Assembly (NCBI GenBank): GCA_019633425.1
Contig: WSUB01000137.1
Location: 49,747-113,746, forward strand
Direction: 5' to 3'
DNA length: 64,000 nt
From: Tulasnella sp. 424
Taxonomy: Eukaryota > Basidiomycota > Agaricomycetes > Cantharellales > Tulasnellaceae
Position numbers and translations under genes: made by a program. Below the pieces are notes generated by a model that ran no database searches, was not told where the DNA came from, and worked only from the letters and a program-made list of their open reading frames with translations. Shown piece after piece: positions 10,166 to 22,741 of the stretch. How positions within the stretch are numbered: the stretch's first letter is position 1; the number at the start of each line of letters is the position of its first letter.

Positions 10166-12969
10166 TCACAGGAAAAGGTGGTAGGAGAATTTCCCGCCAG
10201 GCGGGTTCTGTCCGTCTGCTGCGTTTCCTCCCGGTTCGTCTTCCCCGTCAACCACCCGGACTGGCAAGGGATCCGCTGGGTTTGCCTGCGAGCAAAAGGA
10301 AGCGAAATCAGTCCCAGCCGGAACTCTCGAGGGTGACACCCACCATCACTGGATCGGTGGTCCTCTGGATGGCGAGAACGACAGATTCCAGTCGAGCGAA
10401 GCAAGGGACCAGTTCGTCATAAATAGAGTTGTACTCGGATGGATCCACACTGTAATTTTGATAGTCACATACTTCAGCATACTTGGCTGGGCTCGGGAAA
10501 TGATCACGAATGCGGAGAAAGTTCAAGAATGCGGAAACATTGACCGTGCTGGCCTTCCTCCTCGAAATCTGCTCAGCAGAGTTCAAACAAGCTTTCAGCT
10601 CACTGGAGAGGTCAATGACGAGATCTCTGCAACCGAAGGTGAAGGTGGTCAGTTGGAAAAGAAGATTTCGGGAAGCGGTAAGTTCTGACACGCAAGCAAC
10701 GATGCCCCCCGTATGCTCAAAGGGCCAAACAATAACGTTGATGCAGCGCGCTACAAGATCCTTTTCTGTCTGTTTGGAGAGTTGGTTCCAAGTCTCCTCA
10801 TGAATAGTGTTTTGAAAAAGATCCATCGCATGCTTCGCCATTAACTTGAGGGTTTCAAAGCGAGGCGATCGAAACTCTAGCGAGGCCCAGGCTCGTTCCA
10901 GCAACATGACGCACACGCCATCGGATGGCCGGGACGGCGAGTCAACGCTGGGGAATATCTTGAGAACGTCATCAACCGTCTTTTCCGCATTGTTACTGAA
11001 GGGGGTTTTGAGTCTCGAAGCGGCAAAAACGAATCACGTTCTGCTCACCGCGTATGATAGATGCATGCTATTTTACACATTGAATCCCAAATCCCCTTCC
11101 CGGAATTGTCTCCCCCGAAAACCCAATCGCTTTCTAGGGCCATGTAAGCTGCCATGTAAGCTTCCACAGCCCAGGCTAGTAGACGTGTGACCAGGGTGGC
11201 CTTCTCTTCTGTGAAATGCTCCAGAGAAGTGGAGAATTGTTCGAACCAGTCGTCCATCATTTCAACTTGCATCCATGGGCCACGACGCAGTATGCAGAGC
11301 AACGACGACATCATGCATTGGGTGCAGTGTGGGCATGAGGACTCGACCCCAAATTTCATTATACAATATAACGCGCGGTCAATCCCCTCAAAAGCATTGC
11401 GCAGTTTTGTATCACGGGGATTTTCGCCAGATATGTGGAAAGGGGCCGATGAGCGTTCGTCAGGGGGAAAAATAAATGCAAGAGATGAAGACGACGGAAT
11501 AAGATGGAGCAACGAAGTAGAAAATGCTACCATCTCCATAGCACGTGGATCTGGATGTCGAATTTCAGAGAGGATCCACAGCTCGACTCGCCAAGGCTCA
11601 GTAAGCCGAGAATAAAATTCGTCGTCAGAAAGAAGCCAGCTTGCTTCCTCCTCGGATGTTATTGCTTGGAGATTAACTGCAGCATAGATGAGCGCATTTC
11701 TATCTTCCGAGGTGCAGATAACACGTTTCGCTGCCATCGACTTGAGACGGTCAACAGGCTCTGCACGGCGAGGGACATTCGTCGCAACCCATGATGCAAT
11801 GCTTCCCGAATTGAACGTTGGCGCCCGGCTGCCCTCACGCCGCTCCGACTCGTGAATGGGAACCCGAGTAACCTCTCTGATGAACCATACTGCTCTCCAG
11901 AATGTTATCCGCGTTCGAAGCCGGATCGCTGACATGGCAGTAATGACAAAATGTTGCCTTACCTCCGACGTGCTTCCACCCTCCGACGTGTCCCCACCCT
12001 CCGATGACCGGTGAACGAGGCCTTGAGTAATCTTGCTGATGAACTGTTTTGCTCTCCGGATTTTCAGCCTGCAAAACCTGATCACCTCCTCGATCAAAGG
12101 TGCGCCGTTCTCGAACACCACCGACGCCCAGTGTAGGAGAAGCAATACTGGTCCCCTTATGGAACGTGGGGTCAATTGAAAAAGATGGGACAACGGGCTT
12201 TTGAACGGACACCAATGGTCGCACGCAGCACAAACTGCCATCAAAACGATACACGCAAGAGCAAGTCCTATCGGTACTGCTACCGTGTAGCACATTGGCC
12301 CGCTCAACGTTCCAAGGTATAGAACGAATGAAATGCAAAATATGACCAGGCCCAATTGGAGTAGCGAGGGAAGGATGTCGTCCAAAATTGCCTCTAGACG
12401 CCACCGCTTGGCGCCTAGATAACGTCGAAGCTGCTCCCATCGCTGAGCTTCGGCACCGCCGCCACTCCGCTTGCGGTAGTGAACCAACCATTGTTGGCTG
12501 AGGACAGCCAGGAAGGCTGCTAGGAGAGCGAGTGTCAGACTGAGTGAGAAGAGGATGTTGATTGGGATAATGCCAGAGGCGGGTGAGAAAGATGCTGAGG
12601 GGAGGTCCTCAGCGGAGTGTATACTGCCATTGCCTCCAGTGACGAACTGCAGAAGAAGTGCATTGGTGTCGTCAGCAGGGTCTGCGCTCATCCCCGGAAG
12701 CGTGAGCGCCAAGAATGCAGAGTTGACACCGGCAAACAGACCGGCCTAAGTGGAGAACGGTTTCAGAGAGAGCCCATGACTTAGATGAGGGTTCCCGCAC
12801 GCACGAAAATGAGAATGCCATCGAGCTGAGATTTGAGACTCGTGACCATGTCTTCATCAATCTCGTCGGCTAGGGTGTCGTAGTACTTGTAGAAACGTCC
12901 TCCATCTTCTCCAAATTGCTTGGGGATTTCTGGAATGACTTTGAGCTTTTCTTCGTATCGCGTATTCAT
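10166..12969 (-). CDS. DUF6535 membrane protein, copy C (intact, 877 aa)
   Basis: Exons 12969-12805, 12745-11049, 10995-10344 and 10285-10166 total 2634 nt, all in frame. It differs from copy B by a longer exon 2, including a repeated SEGGDTSEGGSTSEV segment near 11960-12005 where others have one SEGGDTSEV. The exon 4 is also the long form (120 nt, reading ANPADPLPVRVVDGEDEPGG and ending FSYHLFL). Intron 2 is 53 bp. The stretch after INVIVWPFEH (TGGIVACVSEL) is unlike every other copy. The cysteine motif is CPHCTQC. Splice donors are GTGCGT, GTGAGC and GTGGGT. Confidence 0.86.
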
Positions 12970-13536
12970 GAGGGGGAAGTGGTTCGAGTGGTTTTGGTGG
13001 ATGTACAAAGTACACTAGGTTTACACGAGGACACCGGGCAAGCCCCAACTATTCCGCTCTTCCGTCTCACCGAACCTGATGCAAAGCGAATTGGTCATGA
13101 CGTAAACGTCCCACCTTAACAGCATCATTCCCTGATGTAAGAGGAACTAATCTATTGGAGGGCGTACTGAGGGAATGCGACAAGAGGGAGAGGGACCAGA
13201 CTAGGACCAGACCCTCGACCAAAGAACGCCAAACTGGTACCGTTGTGACCGTCACACACACGTCCCCATTTCAGATGACAAAGGGGAGACACTCTCACTG
13301 GGATGCGATAGGATTGGGTGGGCACTAAAGCTATTGGGAGAGGGATGCTATATTTAGGGTACACACGCAGAAGTAGTTCGCTGTGGAGAGCCAGCTGTCG
13401 AGTCGTCCAGGTGCGATTTGCCCGCGGTTCAAAGGCGAGGCGACGTCACGCGCGCGCACCGCTTCCTCAGCCCATCCTTTTGCAGGTCCACCAATCCCAT
13501 TATCCGCGGCCGGTCATACCCTCCCTCCCTCATACC
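12970..13536. promoter_or_regulatory. Divergent promoter interval C
   Basis: Carries the plus-strand TATA block as GCTATATTTAGGGTACACACGC starting near 13348 and the purine-rich block near 13160-13200 before the DUF6535 start. Confidence 0.45.
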
Positions 13537-15335
13537 ATGTCTATCTCCTCTTTTGCTCTTCAAGAATACCTATCAACTCCGTATGAGGTGGGTATAGATG
13601 ATATTATAGCCTGATGGCGCAGGTCCGGTCTTCCACTACATGAAACTCCTCGTTCATTCACTTCAGCAACTTGACGAGCCTCAGCAACGCAGACGTCCCA
13701 TCCGATGGTACGATGCCGAAGCATGATGAAAATGCTTCCGCTGCTTACTGGGCCACGCATGAGGTCCCCGTTCTGGTAGTGACCTCATGCATTTTGGTGC
13801 GTTTGCCAAGATACTGTATTTGATACAAATGATGCGGGCACTGAGCGACAGCCTCCCGTGCTCTTAGTTCCTCACTTTCACTTTTTACACTCTTCGCAAC
13901 CCCATCTTCCATGTCCTCGGGCCCGGTGTTCCTAGAAAAGACGTTGGTTTTGGGCTATCAAGACGTATCACCGGAGGTATGTTTCGTGGCTCCCAAGGCT
14001 TCTACTCTTCTGAGACCTCCGTCGTCGAACAGAACCTCACAAATCCCGGACCTACCTCCTGGAGTTATTGTTATACGCCAGGCAGCAGGTTCGGTGTCGA
14101 AACACGTTGGTTACGTTGGCCACGCCAGCGGCTGTCCTCCAAGACTCCAAGAGGAGGCCGAGCAATTCTTGTATCGCATCATCTCAATCCGAAGCCCGGC
14201 CGCCTCCCATCACCTTTTTCCCGCTCCCTTGATTGGAAAGGTGGAACCCGGGAGGTCGCAACTCAGTTCAAGTTGCTCGAGGATGAATGCAAAGACCGAA
14301 GCCTCGAATATCTTCAGGAGATCCTTCCAACCACACCCAATCTTACCGCCCTTTGCTTTTGGGCGCGAATCCCGACGGAGAGGGCTTCCCTTCCATTATC
14401 CCATAACAGCAGTTCATCACGCGTTTCAACAACCAGTCAGAACTCTCGGAGTCCAGCCTACACCCGGATCAACTCGTTCAGTTCCCTGAAGTTCCGCCGA
14501 GGGCCCAGGTCCTCGAACTATATCCTGCCTCCAGCATCCCCGATAATCCCATCAACGTCTCAGCCCTCCCCAAGCGACGCCCTGCCAAATTTTGCCAACA
14601 TCGCAGCGGGGGTTTTCAACGTTCTCTAACTCGTCCTGGCAGGCCGTCCGGTGACCTCTGCCATTCTGCGTGACTGGTTGGAACGGGTCGCGTGGTGGAT
14701 GTACATAGCCAACTTGGCTGAATGTCACGGGCATGCAGAATTAAGCGGCACGTACATGTGAGGGCCGTTCACAGGTGCGTACGGTTTGGCACTTTTTGCC
14801 GATGCAGTTTCGAGTCCGATAGCGTGTTTAACACCAAGTCTTGTCAGTGCTGTTTTGCATGCTTGGGAGGCCTCCTCCCAGAGTCAGGAGATAGCGAAGT
14901 CACCTCTCCGGTTGTTTATACTCTTTGTATCCGACACGGGCTCGCCAAATGCCTCCAGCAGACGAATGTGTCCCTCAAGCTCCTCGAGGCCGTCACCGAC
15001 TCGTGCCTCCGAGACGAGCTGCGGGCATTTGAAATCTCTACTGCAACTTCGACACATATGAAATACCCAAGAAAGTCGCAGCTCAAAAAAGAAGAGCCGC
15101 TGGAAATGCCCGCAAAGGAAATCTGGGATCTCGAAGTGATAATGGTGGAATGGCCGTGCTACGAAGCACGTTCGCCTCCGGACTATTACGATACGCCTTC
15201 TGGGACACGTCGCTTTGGGTCCACAAACTTCTATTCGACTCGAGTGGTGAGCCACTCGGCAACAAAATCCCTTGGCTACGTCGCACTGACGCTTTCGGAC
15301 TCGGCCCAGCCAGGAAGAATTTGAACCTCGGACTG
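13537..15335 (+). pseudogene. F-box/LRR-like gene relic, spacer C-D
   Basis: First exon starts at ATG 13537 (MSISSFALQEYLSTPYE). A second coding stretch starts at ATG 13911 (MSSGPVFLEKTLVLGYQD). The F-box-like part carries an extra 9-bp duplication (TCCAAGACTCCAAGAGG near 14137). The C-terminal half is open over 14722-15324, but a one-base shift near 15153 changes WAVLRSAFASGLLRY of other copies into an unrelated frame. The relic ends with LRRTDAFGLGPARKNLNLGL. Confidence 0.4.
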
Positions 15336-16101
15336 TAAAGGCTTTCTATCGACGTACCAATTAGCGTCACCACGTCCGCTAAGCCACACGACGGCATCGG
15401 ATGCAAGAACCAACCCTACGAATTACCGAAGACGTCGGAAACCTGGGGTGGGGGCGAGGTTGGAAAGACGATGCGGGTTATCGACCGCGTTGAACGCGTG
15501 CATTTGGCTCCTACCCGACCCGCTCTTCGCTACTAAATTGGGGGATACGGCGGAATTTGGTTCGGGAGAACCTGAACGAGCCAGTGCTTCGGGTGAGTTG
15601 TCAGATTTTTCGAGTTTAAGAGGACGATGGTGGGAGGAAATTGCGTGAACATCTCGACGGAGAGCGTTTCCCTCGCCATCTCGCTGATTCGATCAGAAGA
15701 GCGGCAGGAGAGTCTGTGTAGTTCGACATGCGAAGGGTCGAAGTCGTCGTGCGCTATTTGATACCCGTAGTCGTTTTCAACTTGCTGGTCGATGTCAAGC
15801 AACACGTGTTTGATTTTAAGTCGTGCGACGTCTCGAATTAGGATGGGGGTGTTACAAGGGACGTTTTCTAGGAATATTATAAACAAGCGCAACTTGGCTC
15901 AGCTGTCGCAGGTGGCACGATTCTCCATTGGGTAAGGCACAAGACGAGTACGGGGACCAAGCTTGGCGAGACAACAACTATCCATTAACATAGATCTGGT
16001 TTGTGAGAGACGGAACGTGACCTGCAGCAGCCCGAGAGAGGCTCTTATTTGGTTCCAGGTAACCGGGTTGGGCATGATATCCTCCATCAACATCTCCCTG
16101 A
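15336..16101 (+). pseudogene. Spacer C-D 3' part, type 1 tail with hydrolase remnant
   Basis: No intact gene. A hydrolase-tail remnant lies near 15618-15740, with the same GTGAGTTGTCAGATTTTTCGAG stretch ahead of it as in spacer A-B (that stretch begins near 15590). The rest is type 1 spacer. Confidence 0.4.
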
Positions 16102-18846
16102 TTATAGTGGGGGGTAGCAGGAAAATTTCCCGCCAGGCAGGTTTCGTCCGCCAACCCGGATTGGCAAGGGGTCCGCCTGCGGGTGAAAGAAAAAAGGAGT
16201 CAGTACAGGCCCCAACCCTTGAGGCTGACAAACACCATCACCGGGTCGGTAGTCTTCTGGGCAGCGGGAACGACAGATTCCAGTTGAGCGAAGCAAGCGA
16301 CTAGTTCGTCGGAAACAGAGCTGTACCTAGTTGGGTCCGTTTTTATCTCCCAAATTTCCCCACTGCTAGCATACTCGGCTGGGCTCAAGCTTAGGAGGTT
16401 ATCGCGAATGCAGAAAAAGTTTGAGAATGCGGAAACATCGAGCGTGCTTGGCTTCCTCCTCGAAATCTGCTCAGCAGAATTCAAACAAGCCTTCAGCTCA
16501 CTGGAGAGGTCAATGACGAGATTTCTGTAGCCGAAAGCGAAGGTGGTCAGTCTGAAGGGAAGATTTTGGGAAGCAGTAAGCACTGACCCGAAATCAACGC
16601 GGGACCCCGAATGCTCAAAGGGCCAAACAATAACGTTGATGCAGCGCGCTACAAGATCCTCTTCTGTGTGTTTGGAGAGTTGGTTCCAAGTCTCCTGATG
16701 AATAATGTTTTGAAAAAGATCCTTCGCATGCTTCACGATTAATTTGCGTTGTTCCAAGCGCTCCGCGTATGGCTCTAGCGAGGCACAAGCTCGTTCCAGC
16801 GACATGACGCATACGCCATCGGATGGCCGGGACGGCGAGTCAACGCTGGGGAATACCTCGAGGGCGTCGTCGACCGCGCTTTTCGCATCGCCACTGAAGG
16901 GGTGTTTTGAGTCTCGAGCAGCAAAAACGAATCACGTTCTGCTCACCGCGTATGATAGATGCGTTCTATCTTACACATAGCATGCCAAATCCTCTTCCCT
17001 TCATCGCCGAAGGTGTAACCCTGATGGCTTTCTCGGGCCATGTAAGCTTCCACAGCCCAGGCTAGTAGACGTATGGCCAGGGTGGCCTCCTGTGCTGTGA
17101 AATGCGCCAGGGAAGTGGAGAATTGTTCGAACCAGTCGTCCATTTCAACTTGCGACCATGGGTCACGAAGTAGGATGCAGAGCAACGACGATATCATGCA
17201 TTGGGTGCAGTGTGGGCATGAGGACTCGACCCCATAATGCGTTATATGATCTACCGCGTCGCCAATCCCATCAAGAACATGGTACAGTTCTTCATCACCG
17301 GGATATTCGCTAGGTGGGTGGAAAGGGACCGATGAGCGTTCGTCAGGGGGAAAAATAAATGCAAGAGATGAAGACGACGGAATAAGATGAAGCAACGAAT
17401 TAGAAAATGCTACCATTTCCATGGCACGTGGATCTGGATGTCGAATTTCACGGAGGATCAGCCAATCGACTCGCCAAGGCTCAGTAAGGCGAGAGTAAAA
17501 TTCGTCGTCAGAAAGAAGCCAGCTTGCTTCCTCCTCAGATGTTATTGCTCGGAGATTAACTGCAGCATAGATGAGCGCATTTCTATCTTCCGAGGTGCAG
17601 ATAACACGTTTCGCTGCCATCGACTTCAGACGGTCAACAGGCTCTGCACGGCGAGGGACGTTCCACGCAACCCATGATGCAATGCTTCCCGAATTTAACG
17701 TTGGCGCCCAGGTGTCCTCAGGCAGATCCAACTCGTGAGGGGGAACCTGGGTAACCTCTCTGATGAACTCTACTGCTATCCGGAATGTTGTCCGTGTTCG
17801 GGAGGTGCAAGACCGGATCGCTGACCGGGTGGCAGTAATGATACCACGTTGCCCTACTTCAGACGTGTCCCCATCCTCCGATGACCGGTGAACGAGGCCC
17901 TGAGTAATCTTGCTGATGAACTGTTTTGCTCTCCGGATTTCCCGCCTGCAAAACCTGATCCTGTACATGACAAAACGTTCGCCTGTCTCAAACACCACTG
18001 ACGCCCAGTGTAGGAGAAGCAATACTGGTACCCTTATGGGACGTGCTGTAAATTGAAAAAGCTGAGACAACGGGCTTTTGAACGGACACCAATGGTCGTA
18101 AGCCGCACAAACTGCCATCAAAACGATCCACACAAGAGCAAGTCCTATCGGTGCTGCTACTGTGTAGCACATTGACCCACTCAACGTTCCAAGGTATAGA
18201 ACGAACGAAATGCAAAATATGACCAGGCCCAATTGGAGTAGTGAGGGCAGGATGTCGTCCAAAATTGCCTCTAGACGCCACCGCTTGGCGCCTAGATATC
18301 GTCGAAGCTGCTCCCATCGCTGAGCTTCGGCACCGCCGCCACTCCGCTTGCGGTAGTACACCAACCATTGTTGGCCGAGGACCGCTAGGAAGGCCGCTAG
18401 GAGAGCGAGTGTCAGACTGAGCGAGAAGAGGATGTTGATTGGGATGATGCCAGAGGCGGGCGAGAAAGATGCTGAGGGGAGATCCTCAGCGGAGTGTATA
18501 CTGCCATTTCCTCCAGTGACGAACTGCAGAAGAAGTGCATTGGTGTCGTCAGCAGGGTCTGCACTCATCCCCGGAAGCGTGAGCGCCAAGAATGCAGAGT
18601 TGACACCGGCAAACAGACCAGCCTAAGTGAAGAACGTTTTCAGAGAGAGTTCATGACTTTGATGAGGGTTCCCGCACGTACGAAAATGAGAATGCCATCG
18701 AGCTGAGATTTGAGACTCTTGACCATGTCTTCATCAATCTCGTCCGCTAGGGTGTCGTAGTACTTGTAGAAGCATCCTCCATCTTCTCCAAATTCCTTGG
18801 GAATCTCTGGAATGACTTTGAGCTTTTCTTCGGGTCGCGTATTCAT
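16102..18846 (-). CDS. DUF6535 membrane protein, copy D (intact, 857 aa)
   Basis: Exons 18846-18682, 18622-16947, 16893-16236 and 16176-16102 total 2574 nt, in frame. Short exon 4 (75 nt), ending FSCYPPL with a TAA stop; copies B and C end in TGA. The third-segment region reads LSGSMCYTV where most copies have LSGPMCYTV. The loop after the fourth membrane segment differs from its neighbours (FETGERFVMYRIRFC). Intron 3 again has the GTGTTT donor seen in B. No disabling change found. Confidence 0.86.
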
Positions 18847-19420
18847 GAGGGGGAAGTGGTTCGAGTGGTTTTGGTGGGTGGACGAAGTACATTCGGTTTA
18901 CACGAGGACGCCGGGCAAGCCCCAACTATTCCGCTCTTCCGTCTCACCGAACCTAATGCAGAGCGAATTGGTCATCACGCAAACGTCCCACATGAACAGC
19001 CTCATTCCCTGATATAAGAGGAACTAATCTACTGGAGGGCGTACTGAGGGAATGCGACAAGAGGGAGAGGGACCAGACTAGGACCAGACCCTCGACCAAA
19101 GGACGCCAAACTCGTACCGGTGTGACGGACCCCGTCACGTGAAACGTCCCCAACTCCGATGACGAAGGGGATACACTCTCACTGAGATGCGATAGGACCG
19201 GATGGGCACTAAAGCTGTTGGCCAACGAAGGGATGCTATATTTAGGGTGCACACACAAAAGCAGTTGCTGTGGAGAGCCAGCCGTCAGGGAGTCCAGGGG
19301 TGCAATTTGCCCGCGGTTCAAAGGCGAGGCGACGTCACGCGCGGCGCTTCCTCAGTACATCCTTTTGCAGTTCCACCAATCCCATTATTCGCGACCGGTC
19401 ATATCCTCCCTCCCTCATAC
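18847..19420. promoter_or_regulatory. Divergent promoter interval D
   Basis: Plus-strand TATA block GCTATATTTAGGGTGCACACAC begins near 19234. The purine-rich block in front of the DUF6535 gene is near 19035-19075. Confidence 0.45.
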
Positions 19421-19859
19421 CACGTCTATCTCCTCTTCTGCTCCTCAAGAATACCTATCAACCCCCTATGAGGTGGGACTAGATGGGATCATAGCCTGAT
19501 GGCGCAGGTCCGGTCTTCCACGACATGAAACTTCTCGTCTATTTACTTCAGCAACTTGACGAGCCTCAACAACGCAGACGTCCCATGCGATAGTACGATG
19601 TCGAAGCAGGATGAAAATGCTTCCGCTGCTTACTGGGCCACACATGGCGTCCCGGTTCTGGTAGTGGCCTCATGCATTTTGGTGCGTTTGCCAGGATATT
19701 TGATACGAATGACGCGGGCACTAACCGACAGCCTCCCGTGCTCTTAGTTCATCACTCTCTCTTTTTACACTCTTCGCAACCACACTTTTCATGTCCTCGG
19801 GCTCGGTGTTCCTAGAAAAGACGTACCTTTTGGGCTATTAAGGCGCACCACCGGAGGTA
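19421..19859 (+). pseudogene. F-box/LRR-like relic, spacer D-E, 5' part
   Basis: The first exon lies at 19421-19471, with the start codon changed to ACG (CACGTCTATC). A second stretch follows around 19790-19857. The relic is interrupted at the TA dinucleotide 19858-19859 by the transposable element that follows. Confidence 0.4.
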
Positions 19860-19904
19860 CAGTAGCGTAGAAAACTGATCACACGGTGCCCAAACCCGGA
19901 CAAA
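19860..19904 (+). repeat. Left 45-bp terminal inverted repeat
   Basis: Identical in reverse complement to 22163-22207; begins next to the target TA. Confidence 0.93.
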
Positions 19905-20102
19905 CACGCTCGGAACGTGCTTGAGATGGCTCTTAGGTTAAAGTAAATACAAGTAAAACGTAGCTTCAGATCTTTACTACAAGATAGGATGCATAGAAAG
20001 AGTGGAAGTAGGTAAATGACTAAACTATGGTACATGAGAGGAACGGTGTCTACTTGATCAGTTTTGGCGCGTGCGCCCGAAAAAACAGAAAAAAGCGAAA
20101 AT

Positions 20103-21146
20103 CTAATACTTCGTGTGTCCGCCCTTCGCTTTAATCACTGCCCTGCAGCGGGCAGGCATACTCCGAATAAGCTTTTGGCATACCTCAGCTGGAATAGCTG
20201 CCCAAACCTCCTGAACCCTTTCCCAGAGTTCCAGCATCCCCTTCGGCTGCGTGGGGTACCCGTTCAGCTTCCGCTTGATGTGTTCCCATAAGTGCTCAAT
20301 TGGGTTGAGATCGGGAGATTGTGCTGGCCACCGGAGGACCTGTATTCCCTTATCTGCAAGGAACTTCTTTGCCTTTTTGCATGTGTGTTTGGGATCATTG
20401 TCATGCTGAAATATGACGTCATCGACTGAAACCCCGTGCTCCTCCAGACTAGCCATGAGATCCTCCTTGAGAATGCTGACATATAGGTCTCCATCCATAA
20501 TTCCATCGATCTTGACCAGCTGGCCCGGTCCCGTCCAGTGCATAGCACCCCAGACCATGAGGGAACCTCCACTGTGTTTCAATGTAGCCTGCACCGTCCG
20601 ATCACTCAACCCCTCTCCTGGTCTAACCCACACATACTGCTTGCCATCCGAGCCCCATCGCTTTATCTTGGTTTCATCTGACCAGACATATCGTTTCCAG
20701 TCGTCCTCTGTGTGATATTGGTGGGCAATCGCGAAGTCTAGACGGTCCTGGCGGTGTTTCCGCGAGAGCAACGGCTTTGAGACCTTGACTTTGGCCTTTA
20801 AACCCACAGCACTGAGCTCGCGCTGGACAGTCGCCGGTCCGACTTGCTTCTTAATAGCGCTACGGAGCATGCACGCCATCTGGACGGCATTGTCGGTCTT
20901 GCCAGATGTGATAGTGCGGACGGCAAGGCGGACGTCCTGGTCCGCAAGAATCTTCAGCCGGCCACCAATTGCGTTTACAAGAAGAGGGCGGTGCAATTTT
21001 CGAACCTTGCTGACTGTACCGACACTGACACCGACTCTGGCAGAGATTTTGCGGTGAGACTCGCCGGCATCAAGGAGGGAGATAACACTGAGGATAGTCG
21101 AGGGCGAGAGTGGTTTCATGCTGTTGCCGGTTGATACTGGAACCAC
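20103..21146 (-). CDS. Tc1/mariner transposase (DD34E), 347 aa
   Basis: A complete, unbroken single-exon gene. Residues 11-50 form a homeodomain-like helix-turn-helix (ISARVGVSVGTVSKVRK) for binding the element ends. The catalytic triad is visible: Asp157 in VWSDETK, Asp249 in FQHDNDPKHT and Glu284 in SPDLNPIEHLWEHI. Exactly 34 residues lie between the last two, the DD34E spacing of Tc1. The motif SLMVWGAMHW is also typical. Length fits the family's usual 340-350 residues. Catalysis would be cut-and-paste transposition at TA sites. Nothing in the sequence suggests inactivity. A second in-frame Met at residue 10 is an alternative start. Confidence 0.95.
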   Translation of the reverse strand: MVPVSTGNSMKPLSPSTILSVISLLDAGESHRKISARVGVSVGTVSKVRKLHRPLLVNAIGGRLKILADQDVRLAVRTITSGKTDNAVQMACMLRSAIKKQVGPATVQRELSAVGLKAKVKVSKPLLSRKHRQDRLDFAIAHQYHTEDDWKRYVWSDETKIKRWGSDGKQYVWVRPGEGLSDRTVQATLKHSGGSLMVWGAMHWTGPGQLVKIDGIMDGDLYVSILKEDLMASLEEHGVSVDDVIFQHDNDPKHTCKKAKKFLADKGIQVLRWPAQSPDLNPIEHLWEHIKRKLNGYPTQPKGMLELWERVQEVWAAIPAEVCQKLIRSMPARCRAVIKAKGGHTKY

Positions 21147-21300
21147 ACTACCCCTCAGATGCTCTCCCTTTTATCATCCAAAGTGCCGATAGCATTGCTA
21201 TGTTGTGTGGTGTGGCTCTGGAGGCTGCTTGGATCAAGGACCGACGTCGGGCGGGTTGTTGTTTCATTTCATGAGCATCCGCACCAAATCTGATCAAGTG

Positions 21301-22162
21301 CCCTTGGCCCGTTGTACTGCCGTTCTATTTATGAAATCAAGTATTTATTGTTCAAATGGTATCATAAGAGGTACAAGAGTAAGCGAGCTTGAGTATCGTA
21401 GTGGTGAGGAGGCTGTCATTGTGGTCTTGACTGAATTCTGTTCCTGGCCACAGCGTAGCGTGGACCAGGTCTCCACCTCAAAAATGAAAAATACCATCTC
21501 GCGATGGCTCTATTTGTTCGTTCCCCTGTTCGCTTTCGATGCTTGTTTCGACGCCCCAAAATTCGCTCCTGCGGTCCGGTCCCCTTTCTTATCTATGGCA
21601 ATTTTGCTGGATTAACAACCTTTCTCCTTAATTGATCTCTTTTTCTGGTCGACCAGGTTTCCAAATCCAAAGTGAAGAATCGCGTCTCGCTTTGGTCTTG
21701 CTTGCCCCGACATCCGTTTGTTTTCTACTCCAGCTTCTGCTCCCCCTGAGCTTCGAATCCACGACCTACCTCTCCTCCCCTGAGTTCACCATCGGATTAA
21801 ATTGATATGGCTTTCTCTATATTTATTTTCTTTTGATTTCCTCTGTTTATGTTCACAGTTCCACGCATGTTGTTTCATACATTTCTCCTCACTCCTCATC
21901 CTAAATCGCCCTGCTTGCACTTTGTCCTTTTATCCAAAATATTTTTGTTTTCTCATTAGGAGCGCCGATGTTTCGGAGAGAATGTTTGACCTATGGAAAT
22001 AGGTTCGCCTAAGAACTCTTACTTATGCGTGCCGCATTCCTTCTCCATTCAGCTCTTGAAAGCCCGGCACGATACGGCCAAATACTTCTAATCCAACTCA
22101 GTATTCATTTCAATCACTTGGGCGCTGTGGCCAGGACTGCCCGGAGGGCAATGCTTTTGATA
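21301..22162. other. Non-coding right half of the TIR element
   Basis: About 860 bases between the inner repeat at 21281-21300 and the right TIR. Pyrimidine- and AT-rich, with no ORF resembling a known protein. It makes the element longer than the usual 1.3-1.7 kb of Tc1. Confidence 0.5.
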
Positions 22163-22207
22163 TTTGTCCGGGTTTGGGCACCGTGTGATCAGTTTTCTAC
22201 GCTACTG
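22163..22207 (-). repeat. Right 45-bp terminal inverted repeat
   Basis: Perfect reverse complement of 19860-19904; followed by the TA target duplication 22208-22209. Confidence 0.93.
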
Positions 22208-22741
22208 TATGTTTCGTGGCTCCCAAGGCTTCTACTGCTCTGAGACCTCCGTCGTCGAACAGAACCTCACAAATCCCGGACCTACCTCATGGAGTTATGG
22301 TTATACGCCAGGCAGCAGGTTCGGTATCGAAGCACAGTGGCCACGTCAGCCACGTCAGCGGGTGTCCTCCAAGAGGAGGCCGAGCGCTTCTTGCACCGCA
22401 CCGCCTCCGTCCGAAGCCCAGCCGATTTGCCATTACCTTTTTTCCCGCTCCCTTAATGGAGAAAACTGGGCAGTTGCAACTCAGGTCGCTCTTTGGAATT
22501 CAAGTTGCTCGAGGATGAGTGCAAAGACCGAAACTTCAACGATTTTCAAGAGAAACCCGACGGAGAGGGCTTCCCTTCCATTACCCCACAACAGCAGTTC
22601 ATCACGCGTTTCAACAACCAGTCAGAACTCTCGGAGTCGAGCCTACACCCGGATCAACTCGTTCAGTTCCTTGAAGTTCCGCCGAGGGTCCAAGTCCTCG
22701 AACTATATCCTGCCTCCAACATCCCCGATAACCCCACCAAC
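22208..22741 (+). pseudogene. F-box/LRR-like relic, spacer D-E, middle part
   Basis: Resumes exactly where 19859 left off. From 22493 the frame is open (MEFKLLEDECKDRNFNDFQE, later LDQLVQ-like LHPDQLVQFLEVPPRVQVLEL), the best-preserved stretch of this relic. About 50 bp are missing near 22550 relative to other copies. It runs without a stop into the inserted fragment at 22742. Confidence 0.45.

Larger units (their letters stand above)
19860..22207. mobile_element. 2,348-bp TIR element carrying a Tc1/mariner transposase
   Basis: The element has perfect 45-bp terminal inverted repeats (19860-19904 and 22163-22207) starting CAGTAGCGTAGAAAACTGAT. It is flanked by a duplicated TA at 19858-19859 and 22208-22209. 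Removing it rejoins GGAGG-TA-TGTTTCGTGGC, the uninterrupted sequence of the other spacers. The transposase occupies only the left half. A second, imperfect inverted pair lies inside at 20051-20070 and 21281-21300 (17 of 20 matching) and encloses a unit of ordinary Tc1 size. Confidence 0.9.
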
